Positions 15,215-22,730 of a DNA stretch of 22,799 nt are shown here, piece after piece. Location: the NCBI GenBank assembly GCA_013214715.1, contig JABSSB010000129.1, forward strand, positions 1 through 22,799, read 5' to 3'. The first letter of the stretch is position 1, and each line of letters starts with the position of its first letter. This DNA comes from Paracoccaceae bacterium (GTDB lineage Bacteria > Pseudomonadota > Alphaproteobacteria > Rhodobacterales > Rhodobacteraceae). The notes beneath the pieces were generated by a model. That model was given only the letters and a program-made list of their open reading frames with translations. It searched no databases and had not been told where the DNA came from. A program made the translations under genes and the position numbers.

Positions 15215-15311
15215 CGCTTGGCCCATGCGGCGCGATGGATTACCGATAAGCTAGGTAGATAGCGCGTGGGGAGAGAATCACCCAACGCAGCTTGGACAAG
15301 CAGGATCGGGG

Positions 15312-15584
15312 ATGGTCATGACAGGTGGCAGAGTTTGGGTTGCAATCGCTTTGGTGGCCTTGGCAGGCTGTGCCGAGACCACAACACCTCAGGGACAAGT
15401 GTCGGACGTACCCGAAGGCGTTCTGGCCATTGCGGCCCCGTTCCAGGACCTGTCGAACCTGCGCATCGATCCCGAAGACGGCTGTTACCAATGGCTGCAT
15501 AACGGGCCTGTCGAAACAACCTATCTGCCGCTGCGCACCGACACGGGCCGCCCGATCTGCACGCGTGCGCCCAGCGAGGTCTAA
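15312..15584 (+). CDS. Small lipoprotein of unknown function
   Basis: A 90-residue protein with a clear lipoprotein signal: VWVAIALVALAGC, lipobox LAGC, lipidated Cys at residue 20. The mature part is about 70 residues with two further cysteines in DGCYQWL and GRPICTRAP, which could form a disulfide. AGGA lies six bases before the ATG at 15312; an in-frame ATG at 15318 with GGGGA five bases upstream is an almost equal alternative, and both keep the lipobox. It converges on the L,D-transpeptidase gene, with three bases between stop codons. Confidence 0.78.
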   Translation: MVMTGGRVWVAIALVALAGCAETTTPQGQVSDVPEGVLAIAAPFQDLSNLRIDPEDGCYQWLHNGPVETTYLPLRTDTGRPICTRAPSEV

Positions 15585-15587
15585 GAC

Positions 15588-16253
15588 CTAGCTGCGCGCG
15601 CTGATGATCGGCTCTGGCGGATGCAGGATGGCGGTTGAGCCGGTTTCGACATTCTCGTAAAGCCCAATGATATGGGCCATGACCATGCGCACACAGCCCG
15701 AGCTTGCCCGCCCGCCGATGGAGCGTGAATAAGGCGATCCATGGATGCGCAGATAGGTGTCTCGGTTGCCTTCATAGAGGTAAAAGGCACGGGATCCCAA
15801 GGGGTTGTTCGGTCCGCCATTCATGCCGTTGGCATGCTGTGCATAGGTTTCGGGCTCGCGCTGGATCATCTCGCGCGTGGGGGTCCAGACCGGCCATTTG
15901 GCCTTGCGGCGGATGGTGTAGCTGCCGGGTTCGTAAAGCGTGCCCTTCGCTATCGCCACGCCATAGCGCATCGCCGTGCCGCCCGGCTCGATATGATAGA
16001 GATAGCGAGCTACCGCATCGACATGGATATCGCCTGGCGTCAGCCCCGCATTGGCTTCGACCCGCTGCGGCAGGAACCGCGGATGCAGCCCCCAGGGATT
16101 TGAGGTGCCTGGGTCGTAATTCACCGGGGTAACCCGCGCATCCCATGAGGCCCAGTTATTCGGGTTCGACACCGGCGCCGCCCATGCAGGCGTCGCCAGT
16201 TGCGCAGAAAACAGGGCTGTGGACGTGACAATGAAATGACGTCTTGTAAGCAT
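15588..16253 (-). CDS. L,D-transpeptidase (YkuD domain)
   Basis: The 221-residue protein begins with MLTRRHFIVTSTALFSAQLATPAWA, a secretion signal with a twin-arginine-like TRRHFI motif. The YkuD catalytic signature is complete: H171-G in YLRIHGSPYSRSIGG, then S185-G-C187-V-R189 in RASSGCVRM. Such enzymes form 3-3 peptidoglycan cross-links or attach proteins to the wall in the periplasm. An in-frame ATG at 16316 would add 21 residues ahead of the signal peptide and is less likely. The RBS at 16253 is modest (GAGG nine bases upstream). Confidence 0.9.
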   Translation of the reverse strand: MLTRRHFIVTSTALFSAQLATPAWAAPVSNPNNWASWDARVTPVNYDPGTSNPWGLHPRFLPQRVEANAGLTPGDIHVDAVARYLYHIEPGGTAMRYGVAIAKGTLYEPGSYTIRRKAKWPVWTPTREMIQREPETYAQHANGMNGGPNNPLGSRAFYLYEGNRDTYLRIHGSPYSRSIGGRASSGCVRMVMAHIIGLYENVETGSTAILHPPEPIISARS

Positions 16254-16349
16254 CGGATCGGGCCTCGACTCGTGAAAACTGTCTCCTCGCACTAGCGCAA
16301 CGGTACCGCCTGACACCAGTAAATGGCTTCACATCTGCGTGTGATCAGT

Positions 16350-16883
16350 TCAGATGTGCTGAGCAATCGCTTGAGTAGGAATGTGTGCACAGTCCAAAAT
16401 TGGGACATCGGGGGTGAGCCGGTCGAACGCCGCGTTCAGATCAGTCCCGCCGAGAAGGATCGCCTCGGCCCCCTGATCCATCATGGCCTGACCTGTGCTT
16501 AAGACACCTGCTCAAGTTCGGATGCGCTCTGTCCGGACTGGCCAGCGTGACATAGGCGTCATGCACCACATCCAGCGCGTCGGTCTGGTCGATCACTGGC
16601 AAGGCCGAGATCTGTTTGAACGCGTCGACGCAGAAATGACCGGCAATCGACGTGACCGCGACACAGCCCGCGCCAACCATCAGCAGGCGGCGCGTCAGCC
16701 GGTCAAAGACTGCGCATTGGCAGCCACGTTTCCGGCCATCAGATTGCCGAGCAATCTTGGCGTGTCCGCATGAACAATGGTGACATCCAGAGCGCGCCCG
16801 GCCTTTGCAGCATGGCCAATCATCCCGAAGTATTAGACATCCGGTGCTGCGGGTCCAATGCCGCCGATCAGCCCGGTTTGCAT
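16350..16883 (-). pseudogene. Decayed aspartate/glutamate racemase family gene
   Basis: The ATG at 16883 is one base after the trpB stop. Frame 1 reads MQTGLIGGIGPAAPDV, then TAA (16835-16833) inside what should be the D-Y-Y-Y segment, and continues ALDVTIVHADTPRLLGNLM and VAANAQ. A frameshift at about 16706-16711 moves to FDRLTRRLLMVGAGCVAVTSIAG, HFCVDAFKQISALPVIDQTDALD. The next residues, VVHDAYVTLA, belong to the C-terminal half, so an internal deletion is likely. A second frameshift at about 16510-16520 leads to STGQAMMDQGAEAILLGGTDL and ends at 16350. One stop, two frameshifts and a deletion make it non-functional. The intact gene would have been co-translated with trpB. Confidence 0.88.
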
Positions 16884-16884
16884 C

Positions 16885-18129
16885 CTACTCGACGTTGCGG
16901 CCTTCGGGGCCGGACATGTCAAAGCCCAGATGCCGTGCGACGGTGAAGATGTCCTTGTCGCCGCGCCCGCACATATTCATGCAGATGATGTGATCGGCCG
17001 GCAGGGTCGGCGCGATTTTCATCACATGGGCCAGCGCGTGGCTGGGTTCGAGCGCGGGGATGATCCCTTCGGTCGTGCAGCAAAGCTGGAACGCTTCAAG
17101 CGCCTCAAGATCGGTGACCGAAACATATTCTGCCCGTCCCACATCCTTGAGCCAGGCATGTTCCGGCCCGATGCCCGGATAATCGAGACCGGCAGAGATC
17201 GAAAACCCTTCAAGGATCTGCCCGTCCTCATCCTGCAACAGATAGGTGCGGTTGCCATGCAGCACGCCCGGACGTCCGCCGGTGAGAGAGGCGCAATGCT
17301 GCATCTTTTCGTCAACGCCCTTGCCACCGGCTTCGACGCCGATGATGCCGACCTCTTTGTCTTCGAGGAAAGGGTAGAACAGGCCCATTGCGTTGGACCC
17401 GCCACCAATCGCGGCGATCACCGTGTCGGGCAGGCGGCCTTCGGCGGCGGTCATCTGCTCGCGCACTTCCTTGCCAATGATCGACTGGAAATCGCGCACC
17501 ATCGCCGGGTAGGGATGCGGGCCAGCCACCGTGCCGATGCAATAGAAGGTGTCATGCACATTGGTGACCCAGTCGCGCATCGCGTCGTTCATCGCGTCTT
17601 TCAGCGTGCCGCGCCCACTGGTCACTGGCACAACTTCGGCGCCCAGAAGCTTCATGCGGAATACGTTGGGCGCCTGACGTTCAACATCATGCGCGCCCAT
17701 ATACACCACGCATTTCAGACCAAACTTGGCACAGACCGTGGCCGTGGCCACACCATGCTGGCCCGCGCCGGTTTCTGCGATGATCCGGGTCTTGCCCATG
17801 CGGCGGGCAAGGATGATCTGGCCCAGCACATTGTTGATTTTATGCGCGCCGGTGTGGTTGAGCTCGTCGCGCTTCATATAGACCTTGGCACCCCCCAGAT
17901 GCTCGGTCAGGCGTTCCGCGAAATAGAGCGGCGAGGGGCGGCCCACGTAATGCGTCCACAGGTGATGCATCTCGTCCCAGAAGCTTGGGTCGGTCTTGGC
18001 CTTCTCGTATTCGTCTTCCAGCCGCAGGATCAGCGGCATCAAGGTCTCGGATACGAAGCGCCCGCCATACAGGCCAAAGCGTCCCTGTTCATCGGGACCG
18101 GAAGTGTAGGAGTTGACCAGTTCGTTCAT
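16885..18129 (-). CDS. trpB: Tryptophan synthase beta chain
   Basis: The 414-residue PLP enzyme condenses indole with serine to give tryptophan. Visible features are the PLP lysine K97 in ELNHTGAHKINN, catalytic E119 in IAETGAGQHG, the phosphate loop IGGGSNAMGL at about 241-250, and the C-terminal CGRGDKD. The ATG at 18129 gives the standard MNELVNSYTSGPDEQGRFG N-terminus; a 30-residue upstream extension of the frame is not family-like. AAGGG lies ten bases upstream. TrpF would normally sit just upstream, but an opposite-strand gene and a 325-base gap intervene, so trpB needs its own promoter. trpA is not in the window. Confidence 0.97.
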   Translation of the reverse strand: MNELVNSYTSGPDEQGRFGLYGGRFVSETLMPLILRLEDEYEKAKTDPSFWDEMHHLWTHYVGRPSPLYFAERLTEHLGGAKVYMKRDELNHTGAHKINNVLGQIILARRMGKTRIIAETGAGQHGVATATVCAKFGLKCVVYMGAHDVERQAPNVFRMKLLGAEVVPVTSGRGTLKDAMNDAMRDWVTNVHDTFYCIGTVAGPHPYPAMVRDFQSIIGKEVREQMTAAEGRLPDTVIAAIGGGSNAMGLFYPFLEDKEVGIIGVEAGGKGVDEKMQHCASLTGGRPGVLHGNRTYLLQDEDGQILEGFSISAGLDYPGIGPEHAWLKDVGRAEYVSVTDLEALEAFQLCCTTEGIIPALEPSHALAHVMKIAPTLPADHIICMNMCGRGDKDIFTVARHLGFDMSGPEGRNVE

Positions 18130-18454
18130 CGCGCCATCGCCCTTTTCATCTGTCTTGCAGGGAATATGGGACGGGAGCCGGTATTTCCAGCGCAAATGCC
18201 GCGGCAATCGCGCCCGCATCGGGCTGGGCGGAGTCAGTTGGCGAGATAAGTTAGCCTAACCTGTGTGCATATGCTCGAAAATTGGGCGAAAAACACTGTG
18301 TCGCAGGCTGGAGCGTGCGGTCCATTCATGACTTGGTAAGCCTGTCGCGGCATCTTAATCGCGTGGACCGGCCCTATCCGGTGCATGTGACCCGTTTCGG
18401 GCAGAGGCCGTTTTGCGGCTGGGAGCGATCTGTCCTCCAGTTTGGAGACGTGAA
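18130..18454. other. Intergenic region between divergent trpB and an orphan gene
   Basis: These 325 bases must hold the start signals of trpB (minus) and of the orphan gene at 18455 (plus). I see no supported gene. A perfect short palindrome GTTAG-C-CTAAC (18250-18260) lies about 120 bases upstream of trpB and might be an operator or overlap a promoter. No convincing -35/-10 pair was found for either direction, and no trp attenuator-like leader peptide with tandem Trp codons was seen. Confidence 0.5.
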
Positions 18455-18745
18455 ATGTCGCCTGAATTTCTTGGCCTCGTGGCCGCCTATATCTTGTGTT
18501 CCGAAGCCGCTGCGCTGCGTCAGTTGACAGCAGATGAAACGCGGCAATGTCTTGGCCTTTATCAAGAGATCAAGCTTGAGCTTGTGCCGGGCCTGACGCC
18601 GGAAGACTTTGCCGCCCTGACGCCGAAAGACCGGGCCTGGGTCAATCGCGAAGGCTATCGCGCTTATCGTGAATGGCGCATGGCCAATGCAGATATGGTC
18701 GCGCAGTCCGAACAGGAGGCGCGGCAGCTTCTAGCCTTGCGTTAA
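18455..18745 (+). CDS. Hypothetical 96-residue protein
   Basis: I do not recognise this protein. It starts MSPEFLGLVAAYILCSEAAALRQL, a mildly hydrophobic segment that might be a poor signal peptide or amphipathic helix. The rest is mostly helical and charged (LTADETRQCLGLYQEIKLELVPG, LTPKDRAWVNREGYRAYREW) with two cysteines. GGAG at 18444-18447 is seven bases before the ATG, supporting expression. Its TAA shares the tetramer TTAA (18742-18745) with the trpF stop, so the two genes converge with overlapping ends. It interrupts the usual trpF-trpB order. Confidence 0.65.
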   Translation: MSPEFLGLVAAYILCSEAAALRQLTADETRQCLGLYQEIKLELVPGLTPEDFAALTPKDRAWVNREGYRAYREWRMANADMVAQSEQEARQLLALR

Positions 18746-19404
18746 AGGCTGGGCACGGGCACCGTCTGGGCCGCGGCGACAAAGGCGCGGATCAGGGCCG
18801 GGTCTTTGATGCCCGGCGCGGTTTCCACGCCGGAGGCTGTATCGACCTGCCGCGTTCCGGTGCGCTGCACGGCCTCGGCCACATTATCGAACGTCAGCCC
18901 GCCCGCCAGCATCCAGGGCTTGGTCCAGTATTTCCGGCCGCGCAGCAGCTGCCAGTCAAAGGCCAGCCCGTTGCCGCCGGGCAGATCGGCGCCTTTGGGC
19001 GCTTTGGCATCAATCAGTAACTGATCGGACACCTGTGAAAACAGGTCGATCTGGGCCAAATCCTCGGCCTCGGCGATGCCGATGGCTTTCATCACCGGCA
19101 GGCCATAGCGCGCGCGAATCTCGGCCACGCGCGCGGGGTCTTCCTTGCCATGAAGCTGAATCATGTCGGGCAGAGACTGGCGGATGATCTCATCGAGCCG
19201 ATCATCCCCTTCATTCACCACCAGCGCCACCTTGGCCACACCGGGGGGGACATCAACTGACAGCGCCGCCGCCTCTTCCGGCGTTACAGACCGGGGGGAT
19301 TTGGCAAAAAAGTTGAAGCCAAGATAGCGCACGCCCGCATCTACGCAGGCGGCGACAGAGGCTGCATCCCGCAGCCCACAAACTTTCACCGAAATCTCGG
19401 ACAA
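18742..19404 (-). CDS. trpF: Phosphoribosylanthranilate isomerase
   Basis: The 220-residue TIM-barrel enzyme converts phosphoribosylanthranilate to CdRP in tryptophan synthesis. The general base Cys is C9 in VKVCGLRD and the acid Asp is D132 in LLIDAKAPKGAD. Phosphate-binding segments are PWMLAGGL and VDTASGVETAPG. The start is TTG at 19404, three bases after the lapA stop, with GAGG ten bases upstream inside lapA. No in-frame ATG gives the expected N-terminus, so TTG is the best choice. It is the last gene of the ihfB-lapA-trpF run. Confidence 0.95.
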   Translation of the reverse strand: MSEISVKVCGLRDAASVAACVDAGVRYLGFNFFAKSPRSVTPEEAAALSVDVPPGVAKVALVVNEGDDRLDEIIRQSLPDMIQLHGKEDPARVAEIRARYGLPVMKAIGIAEAEDLAQIDLFSQVSDQLLIDAKAPKGADLPGGNGLAFDWQLLRGRKYWTKPWMLAGGLTFDNVAEAVQRTGTRQVDTASGVETAPGIKDPALIRAFVAAAQTVPVPSL

Positions 19405-19407
19405 ATG

Positions 19408-19758
19408 TCAGCTGGCCTCATCAAGAATGGCAAGAACCTCATCCTTGCCCTGATCGCGTTGGTCCTTGAGCTTGACGACCTCACGCTCAAGCCGGCGCAC
19501 TTCGCGTTTGCCCCGCCCAGCGTCGCGGCGATGCTTGGCTTCGCGCAGCCATTCAAACGCATAGCCGATCAGGATGCCGACCATGATGCTGCCCAGCACG
19601 ACCACAAAAAGCGGCAATTTGGCGCTGGCCTGAAACCCCAAGATATCAACCAACCCATCTGGCACGAGGTTCAACTGCACGGCGGTGCGATTGGCCAGTG
19701 ACACGGAAATCAGAATGACCCCAATGGCCGCAAGGAACGCATAGGTCAGATAGCGCAT
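19408..19758 (-). CDS. LapA-domain (DUF1049) inner-membrane protein
   Basis: A 116-residue protein with two membrane helices, about residues 5-22 (YLTYAFLAAIGVILISVSL) and 48-66 (LPLFVVVLGSIMVGILIGY). A basic, coiled-coil-like cytoplasmic tail follows (REAKHRRDAGRGKREVRRLEREV). This is the LapA/YciS layout; YciS acts with LapB in lipopolysaccharide assembly control in E. coli. It begins three bases after the ihfB stop and ends three bases before the trpF start, so it is co-transcribed with both. Confidence 0.88.
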   Translation of the reverse strand: MRYLTYAFLAAIGVILISVSLANRTAVQLNLVPDGLVDILGFQASAKLPLFVVVLGSIMVGILIGYAFEWLREAKHRRDAGRGKREVRRLEREVVKLKDQRDQGKDEVLAILDEAS

Positions 19759-19761
19759 GGC

Positions 19762-20046
19762 TCAGGCCTTTCCGTTCAAACGATCACGCAGCAGTTTGCC
19801 GGTTTTGAAGAACGGCACATGCTTTTCCTCGACGCTCACGGATTCGCCGGTGCGCGGGTTGCGTCCCACACGCGCGTCGCGCTTTTTCACCGAAAAGGCC
19901 CCGAAGCCGCGCAGTTCGACCCGATCGCCACGCGCCATGGCGTTGGTCACTTCTTCAAAGACAGTATTTACGATCCGTTCAACATCGCGTTGGTACAGAT
20001 GCGGATTTTCATCTGCAATCAATTGAATCAGTTCCGACCGGATCAT
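19762..20046 (-). CDS. ihfB: Integration host factor beta subunit
   Basis: The 94-residue DNA-bending protein starts MIRSELIQLIADENPHLYQ. Hallmarks are VELRGFGAFSVKKR and the beta-arm GRNPRTGESV with the DNA-intercalating proline (P64), followed by VPFFKTGKLLRDRLN. The ATG at 20046 has GGGAGG five bases upstream. A longer upstream frame to 20238 is not family-like. It forms a heterodimer with IhfA, which is not in the window. It has its own promoter and heads the ihfB-lapA-trpF run, about 1 kb downstream of rpsA. Confidence 0.96.
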   Translation of the reverse strand: MIRSELIQLIADENPHLYQRDVERIVNTVFEEVTNAMARGDRVELRGFGAFSVKKRDARVGRNPRTGESVSVEEKHVPFFKTGKLLRDRLNGKA

Positions 20047-20092
20047 CGCGACCTCCCAACATCGTGAAACAGCACGCCTCGCGTAAGCATGG

Positions 20093-20121
20093 ACTATAGG
20101 GTTTTTGCCCGCCCACGCAAA
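20093..20121 (-). promoter_or_regulatory. Putative promoter of ihfB-lapA-trpF
   Basis: On the minus strand, TATAGT (20098-20093) is a good -10. Upstream, TTTGCG at 17-base spacing (20121-20116), or TTGCGT at 16 bases, can serve as -35. The transcript would start about 40 bases before the ihfB ATG. Because rpsA ends in a strong terminator, a separate promoter here is expected. Confidence 0.55.
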
Positions 20122-20476
20122 AGAGAACTGTCGGGCGAATAAGGAAAAAACCCGCCGCCGCCCCAAGTTTGGCCCTTGATCCGCTGTGGCTTGGGCAAGA
20201 ATCGGGTTTGTGACGCGCCATTCGCCGTGGCCGCGCACTGATCGCGGCCAATGGCCACTGCAGCGATTCGTCCGGATTGAGACAAGACATCAGGTCGCTT
20301 TGCGGCAGTTGAGCGATGCGGTCCAGCCCATTGCGGCCACACCTGATACCCCCGGCTGCAGAAGCGGCTTTACAGATCAAAACTGATTGGCCACTGCCGT
20401 CCCCTAGGCCATTCGACCGGATCGTCGGTAAAGGGCGGTTTGGTGCAAGTGATTTTCACACCGAAGGAGGACAGAC
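20122..20476. other. Intergenic region between divergent ihfB and a secreted orphan gene
   Basis: I see no supported gene here; the frames present lack an RBS and look like chance ORFs in GC-rich DNA. One perfect eight-base-pair inverted repeat, TGGCCGCG / CGCGGCCA (20228-20235 and 20243-20250, 7-base loop), lies in the middle without a T-run. The right edge holds the strong Shine-Dalgarno AAGGAGG (20464-20470) of the next gene. Confidence 0.5.
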
Positions 20477-20920
20477 TTGAAGCATATCATTGCGCCCACC
20501 GCGGCGATTTGCCTTTCAGCGGGCATGGCTTTTGGCGACCAGATCTCTGTTGAAAAGACCTACAGCTTTCATGAGGAGACACATGCAAAAAGGGACATGG
20601 CCTGCATTGCCGCGGTTCGTGACCATATCGCACCAGAGTTTCGCGGCTTGACGGGCCTGCGGCTGGATGCCCCGACATTGACCGAAACGCGCTTAGGCGC
20701 GTTGGCGACATATCCCGGCGCAGTCTTCCTGAGCATTTATGAAGATACAGAGGGCACGATCAGTTGCGTATTTTCAAACGCGGATGATGTGCTCACTGAT
20801 GTCATCGTCAGCTTTAACGGATTGGGCTTGGGCGGGTTTGAAAAGAGGGGAAGGATAGCCCCTTCAAGTGATCCGGCTGACTGGAAAGAGGCAAGCTACT
20901 CCAAGCAGATCGCACCGTAG
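20477..20920 (+). CDS. Secreted hypothetical protein, TTG start
   Basis: A 147-residue protein that I do not recognise. The TTG at 20477 is the start because a near-perfect AAGGAGG lies six bases upstream and translation begins directly with a signal peptide (MKHIIAPTAAICLSAGMAFG, cleavage near 20). The mature part is about 127 residues with two cysteines (DMACIAAV and TISCVFSN) that could pair, and alternating hydrophobic segments such as AVFLSIYED and DVIVSFNGLGLGG suggesting a small beta-rich domain. It sits on the opposite strand between rpsA and ihfB and converges on rpsA. Confidence 0.75.
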   Translation: MKHIIAPTAAICLSAGMAFGDQISVEKTYSFHEETHAKRDMACIAAVRDHIAPEFRGLTGLRLDAPTLTETRLGALATYPGAVFLSIYEDTEGTISCVFSNADDVLTDVIVSFNGLGLGGFEKRGRIAPSSDPADWKEASYSKQIAP

Positions 20921-20973
20921 GCCCTTTGTTTCAGGTCGAAAAGCCAAGAGAAGACCAAATGCGGCACAGCAAC

Positions 20974-21005
20974 AAAAAAGCTTGCCGGACAGGGTCCGGC
21001 AAGCT
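20974..21005 (-). terminator. Intrinsic terminator of rpsA
   Basis: AGCTTGCCGGAC (20979-20990) and GTCCGGCAAGCT (20994-21005) form a perfect twelve-base-pair stem with a three-base loop. On the minus strand it is followed by a run of six T (20979-20974, the first one in the stem). It begins about 50 bases after the rpsA stop. On the plus strand no T-run follows, so it works mainly for rpsA. Confidence 0.93.
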
Positions 21006-21053
21006 CGGTGTTTGGTCCCCGGCGCAAAGGCCGGTTTAAAGCGCAAACGCGTC

Positions 21054-22730
21054 TTATTCGTCGCCTTTGAGCGCCGCACCCAGGATGTCGCCCAGCGATG
21101 CACCGCTGTCGGACGAGCCATACTGTTCCACGGCTTCTTTCTCTTCCGCGATCTCGCGTGCCTTGATCGACAGGCCCAGACGACGGGTCTTGCTGTCGAT
21201 ATTGGTGACGCGCACATCGACCTTGTCACCGGTCGAGAACCGCTCGGGGCGCTGCTCGGCACGGTCACGCGACAGGTCGGAGCGGCGGATGAAGGATTTC
21301 ATGCCTTCGTATTCCACCTCGATGCCGCCATCTTCGATCGCCGTCACTTCGACGGTGATGATCGAGCCGCGCTTCACGCCGCCGGTTGCTTCGGCAAACT
21401 TGTCGCCGCCCAGCGCCTTGATCGAGAGCGAGATGCGCTCCTTGTCGGTGTCGACTTCCGATACAACGGCCTGAACCATGTCGCCTTTGCGGTAGTTCTG
21501 GATCGCATCTTCGCCACGTTCGTCCCAGGACAGGTCGGACAGGTGAACCATGCCGTCGATGTCGCCGTCGAGGCCGATGAACAGACCGAATTCGGTGATG
21601 TTCTTGACTTCGCCTTCAACCTCGGTGCCCTCGGGGTTGTTCTCGGAGAACACTTCCCACGGGTTGCGCATGGTCTGTTTCAAGCCCAGGGAGACGCGAC
21701 GCTTGGCGCCGTCGATTTCCAGAACCATGACGTCGACTTCTTGCGAAGTGGAGACGATTTTGCCCGGGTGGACGTTTTTCTTGGTCCAGGACATCTCGGA
21801 GACGTGCACCAGGCCTTCAACGCCGGCTTCCAGCTCAACAAATGCACCATAATCGGTGATGTTGGTGACGCGACCTTTGTGGACAGAACCCAGCGGGTAT
21901 TTGACGCCAACAACATCCCACGGATCGTCCTGCAGCTGCTTCATGCCGAGGGAGATACGGTGGGTTTCTTTGTTGATCTTGATGACCTGTACCTTGACGG
22001 TTTCGCCGATGGTCAGGATCTCGGACGGGTGGTTCACACGGCGCCATGCCATGTCGGTGACGTGCAGCAGGCCGTCAACGCCGCCCAGGTCAACGAAGGC
22101 ACCGTATTCGGTGATGTTTTTGACAACACCTTCAACCGCTTGGCCTTCGGACAGGTTGCCGATAACTTCGGCACGCTGTTCGGCGCGGGACTCTTCCAGA
22201 ATGGCACGACGGGAGACAACGATGTTGCCACGACGACGGTCCATTTTCAGGATTTGGAACGGCTGCTTCAGACCCATCAGCGGGCCAGCGTCACGCACGG
22301 GGCGCACGTCAACCTGGGAGCCGGGCAGGAAGGCCACAGCGCCGCCGAGATCGACAGTGAAGCCACCTTTGACACGGCCGAAGATCGCGCCTTCGACGCG
22401 TTGATCGTCTGCGTATGCTTTTTCCAGGCGATCCCATGCTTCTTCACGGCGCGCCATCTCGCGGGAGATCACAGCTTCGCCGCGGGCGTTTTCAGCCGCG
22501 CGCAGGTACACTTCCACTTCGTCGCCAACTGCGACTTCGGGAGCTTCGCCGGGGTTTGCGAATTCTTTCAGTTCGACGCGGCCTTCCATTTTGTAGCCTA
22601 CGTCGATAATGGCCTGACCCGCCTCAATAGCGATGATCTTGCCTTTGACAACAGAACCCTCTTCGGGTGTGTCCATTTCGAAGCTTTCTTGCAGGAGGGC
22701 TTCGAATTCCTCCATGGATGTATTAGCCAT
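21054..22730 (-). CDS. rpsA: 30S ribosomal protein S1
   Basis: The 558-residue protein carries six S1/OB-fold repeats, at about residues 22-90, 107-170, 191-260, 277-347, 364-434 and 450-520. Repeats 3-5 show the canonical pattern, for example VKNITEYGAFVDLGGVDGLLH, TDYGAFVELEAGVEGLVHVS and ITEFGLFIGLDGDIDGMVHLS. S1 recruits mRNA to the 30S subunit, especially messages with weak or structured RBS. The ATG at 22730 gives MANTSMEEFEALLQ; only an AAAGGA about 12 bases upstream in an A/T-rich leader is seen, and weak, distant RBSs are common for this autoregulated gene. It ends in a strong terminator and so is not linked to ihfB. Confidence 0.97.
   Translation of the reverse strand: MANTSMEEFEALLQESFEMDTPEEGSVVKGKIIAIEAGQAIIDVGYKMEGRVELKEFANPGEAPEVAVGDEVEVYLRAAENARGEAVISREMARREEAWDRLEKAYADDQRVEGAIFGRVKGGFTVDLGGAVAFLPGSQVDVRPVRDAGPLMGLKQPFQILKMDRRRGNIVVSRRAILEESRAEQRAEVIGNLSEGQAVEGVVKNITEYGAFVDLGGVDGLLHVTDMAWRRVNHPSEILTIGETVKVQVIKINKETHRISLGMKQLQDDPWDVVGVKYPLGSVHKGRVTNITDYGAFVELEAGVEGLVHVSEMSWTKKNVHPGKIVSTSQEVDVMVLEIDGAKRRVSLGLKQTMRNPWEVFSENNPEGTEVEGEVKNITEFGLFIGLDGDIDGMVHLSDLSWDERGEDAIQNYRKGDMVQAVVSEVDTDKERISLSIKALGGDKFAEATGGVKRGSIITVEVTAIEDGGIEVEYEGMKSFIRRSDLSRDRAEQRPERFSTGDKVDVRVTNIDSKTRRLGLSIKAREIAEEKEAVEQYGSSDSGASLGDILGAALKGDE

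Noticed and set aside
16330..16358. Inverted repeat CACATCTG / CAGATGTG as a terminator for the trpB-racemase unit
   Set aside because: The stem is 8 bp with a 13-base loop and no T-run on the minus strand, and it overlaps the pseudogene stop; too weak to call a terminator.
16858..18249. A 463-residue plus-strand open frame opposite trpB
   Set aside because: trpB carries all catalytic residues on the minus strand; the plus frame is His/Ala/Asp-rich antisense of it without an RBS.
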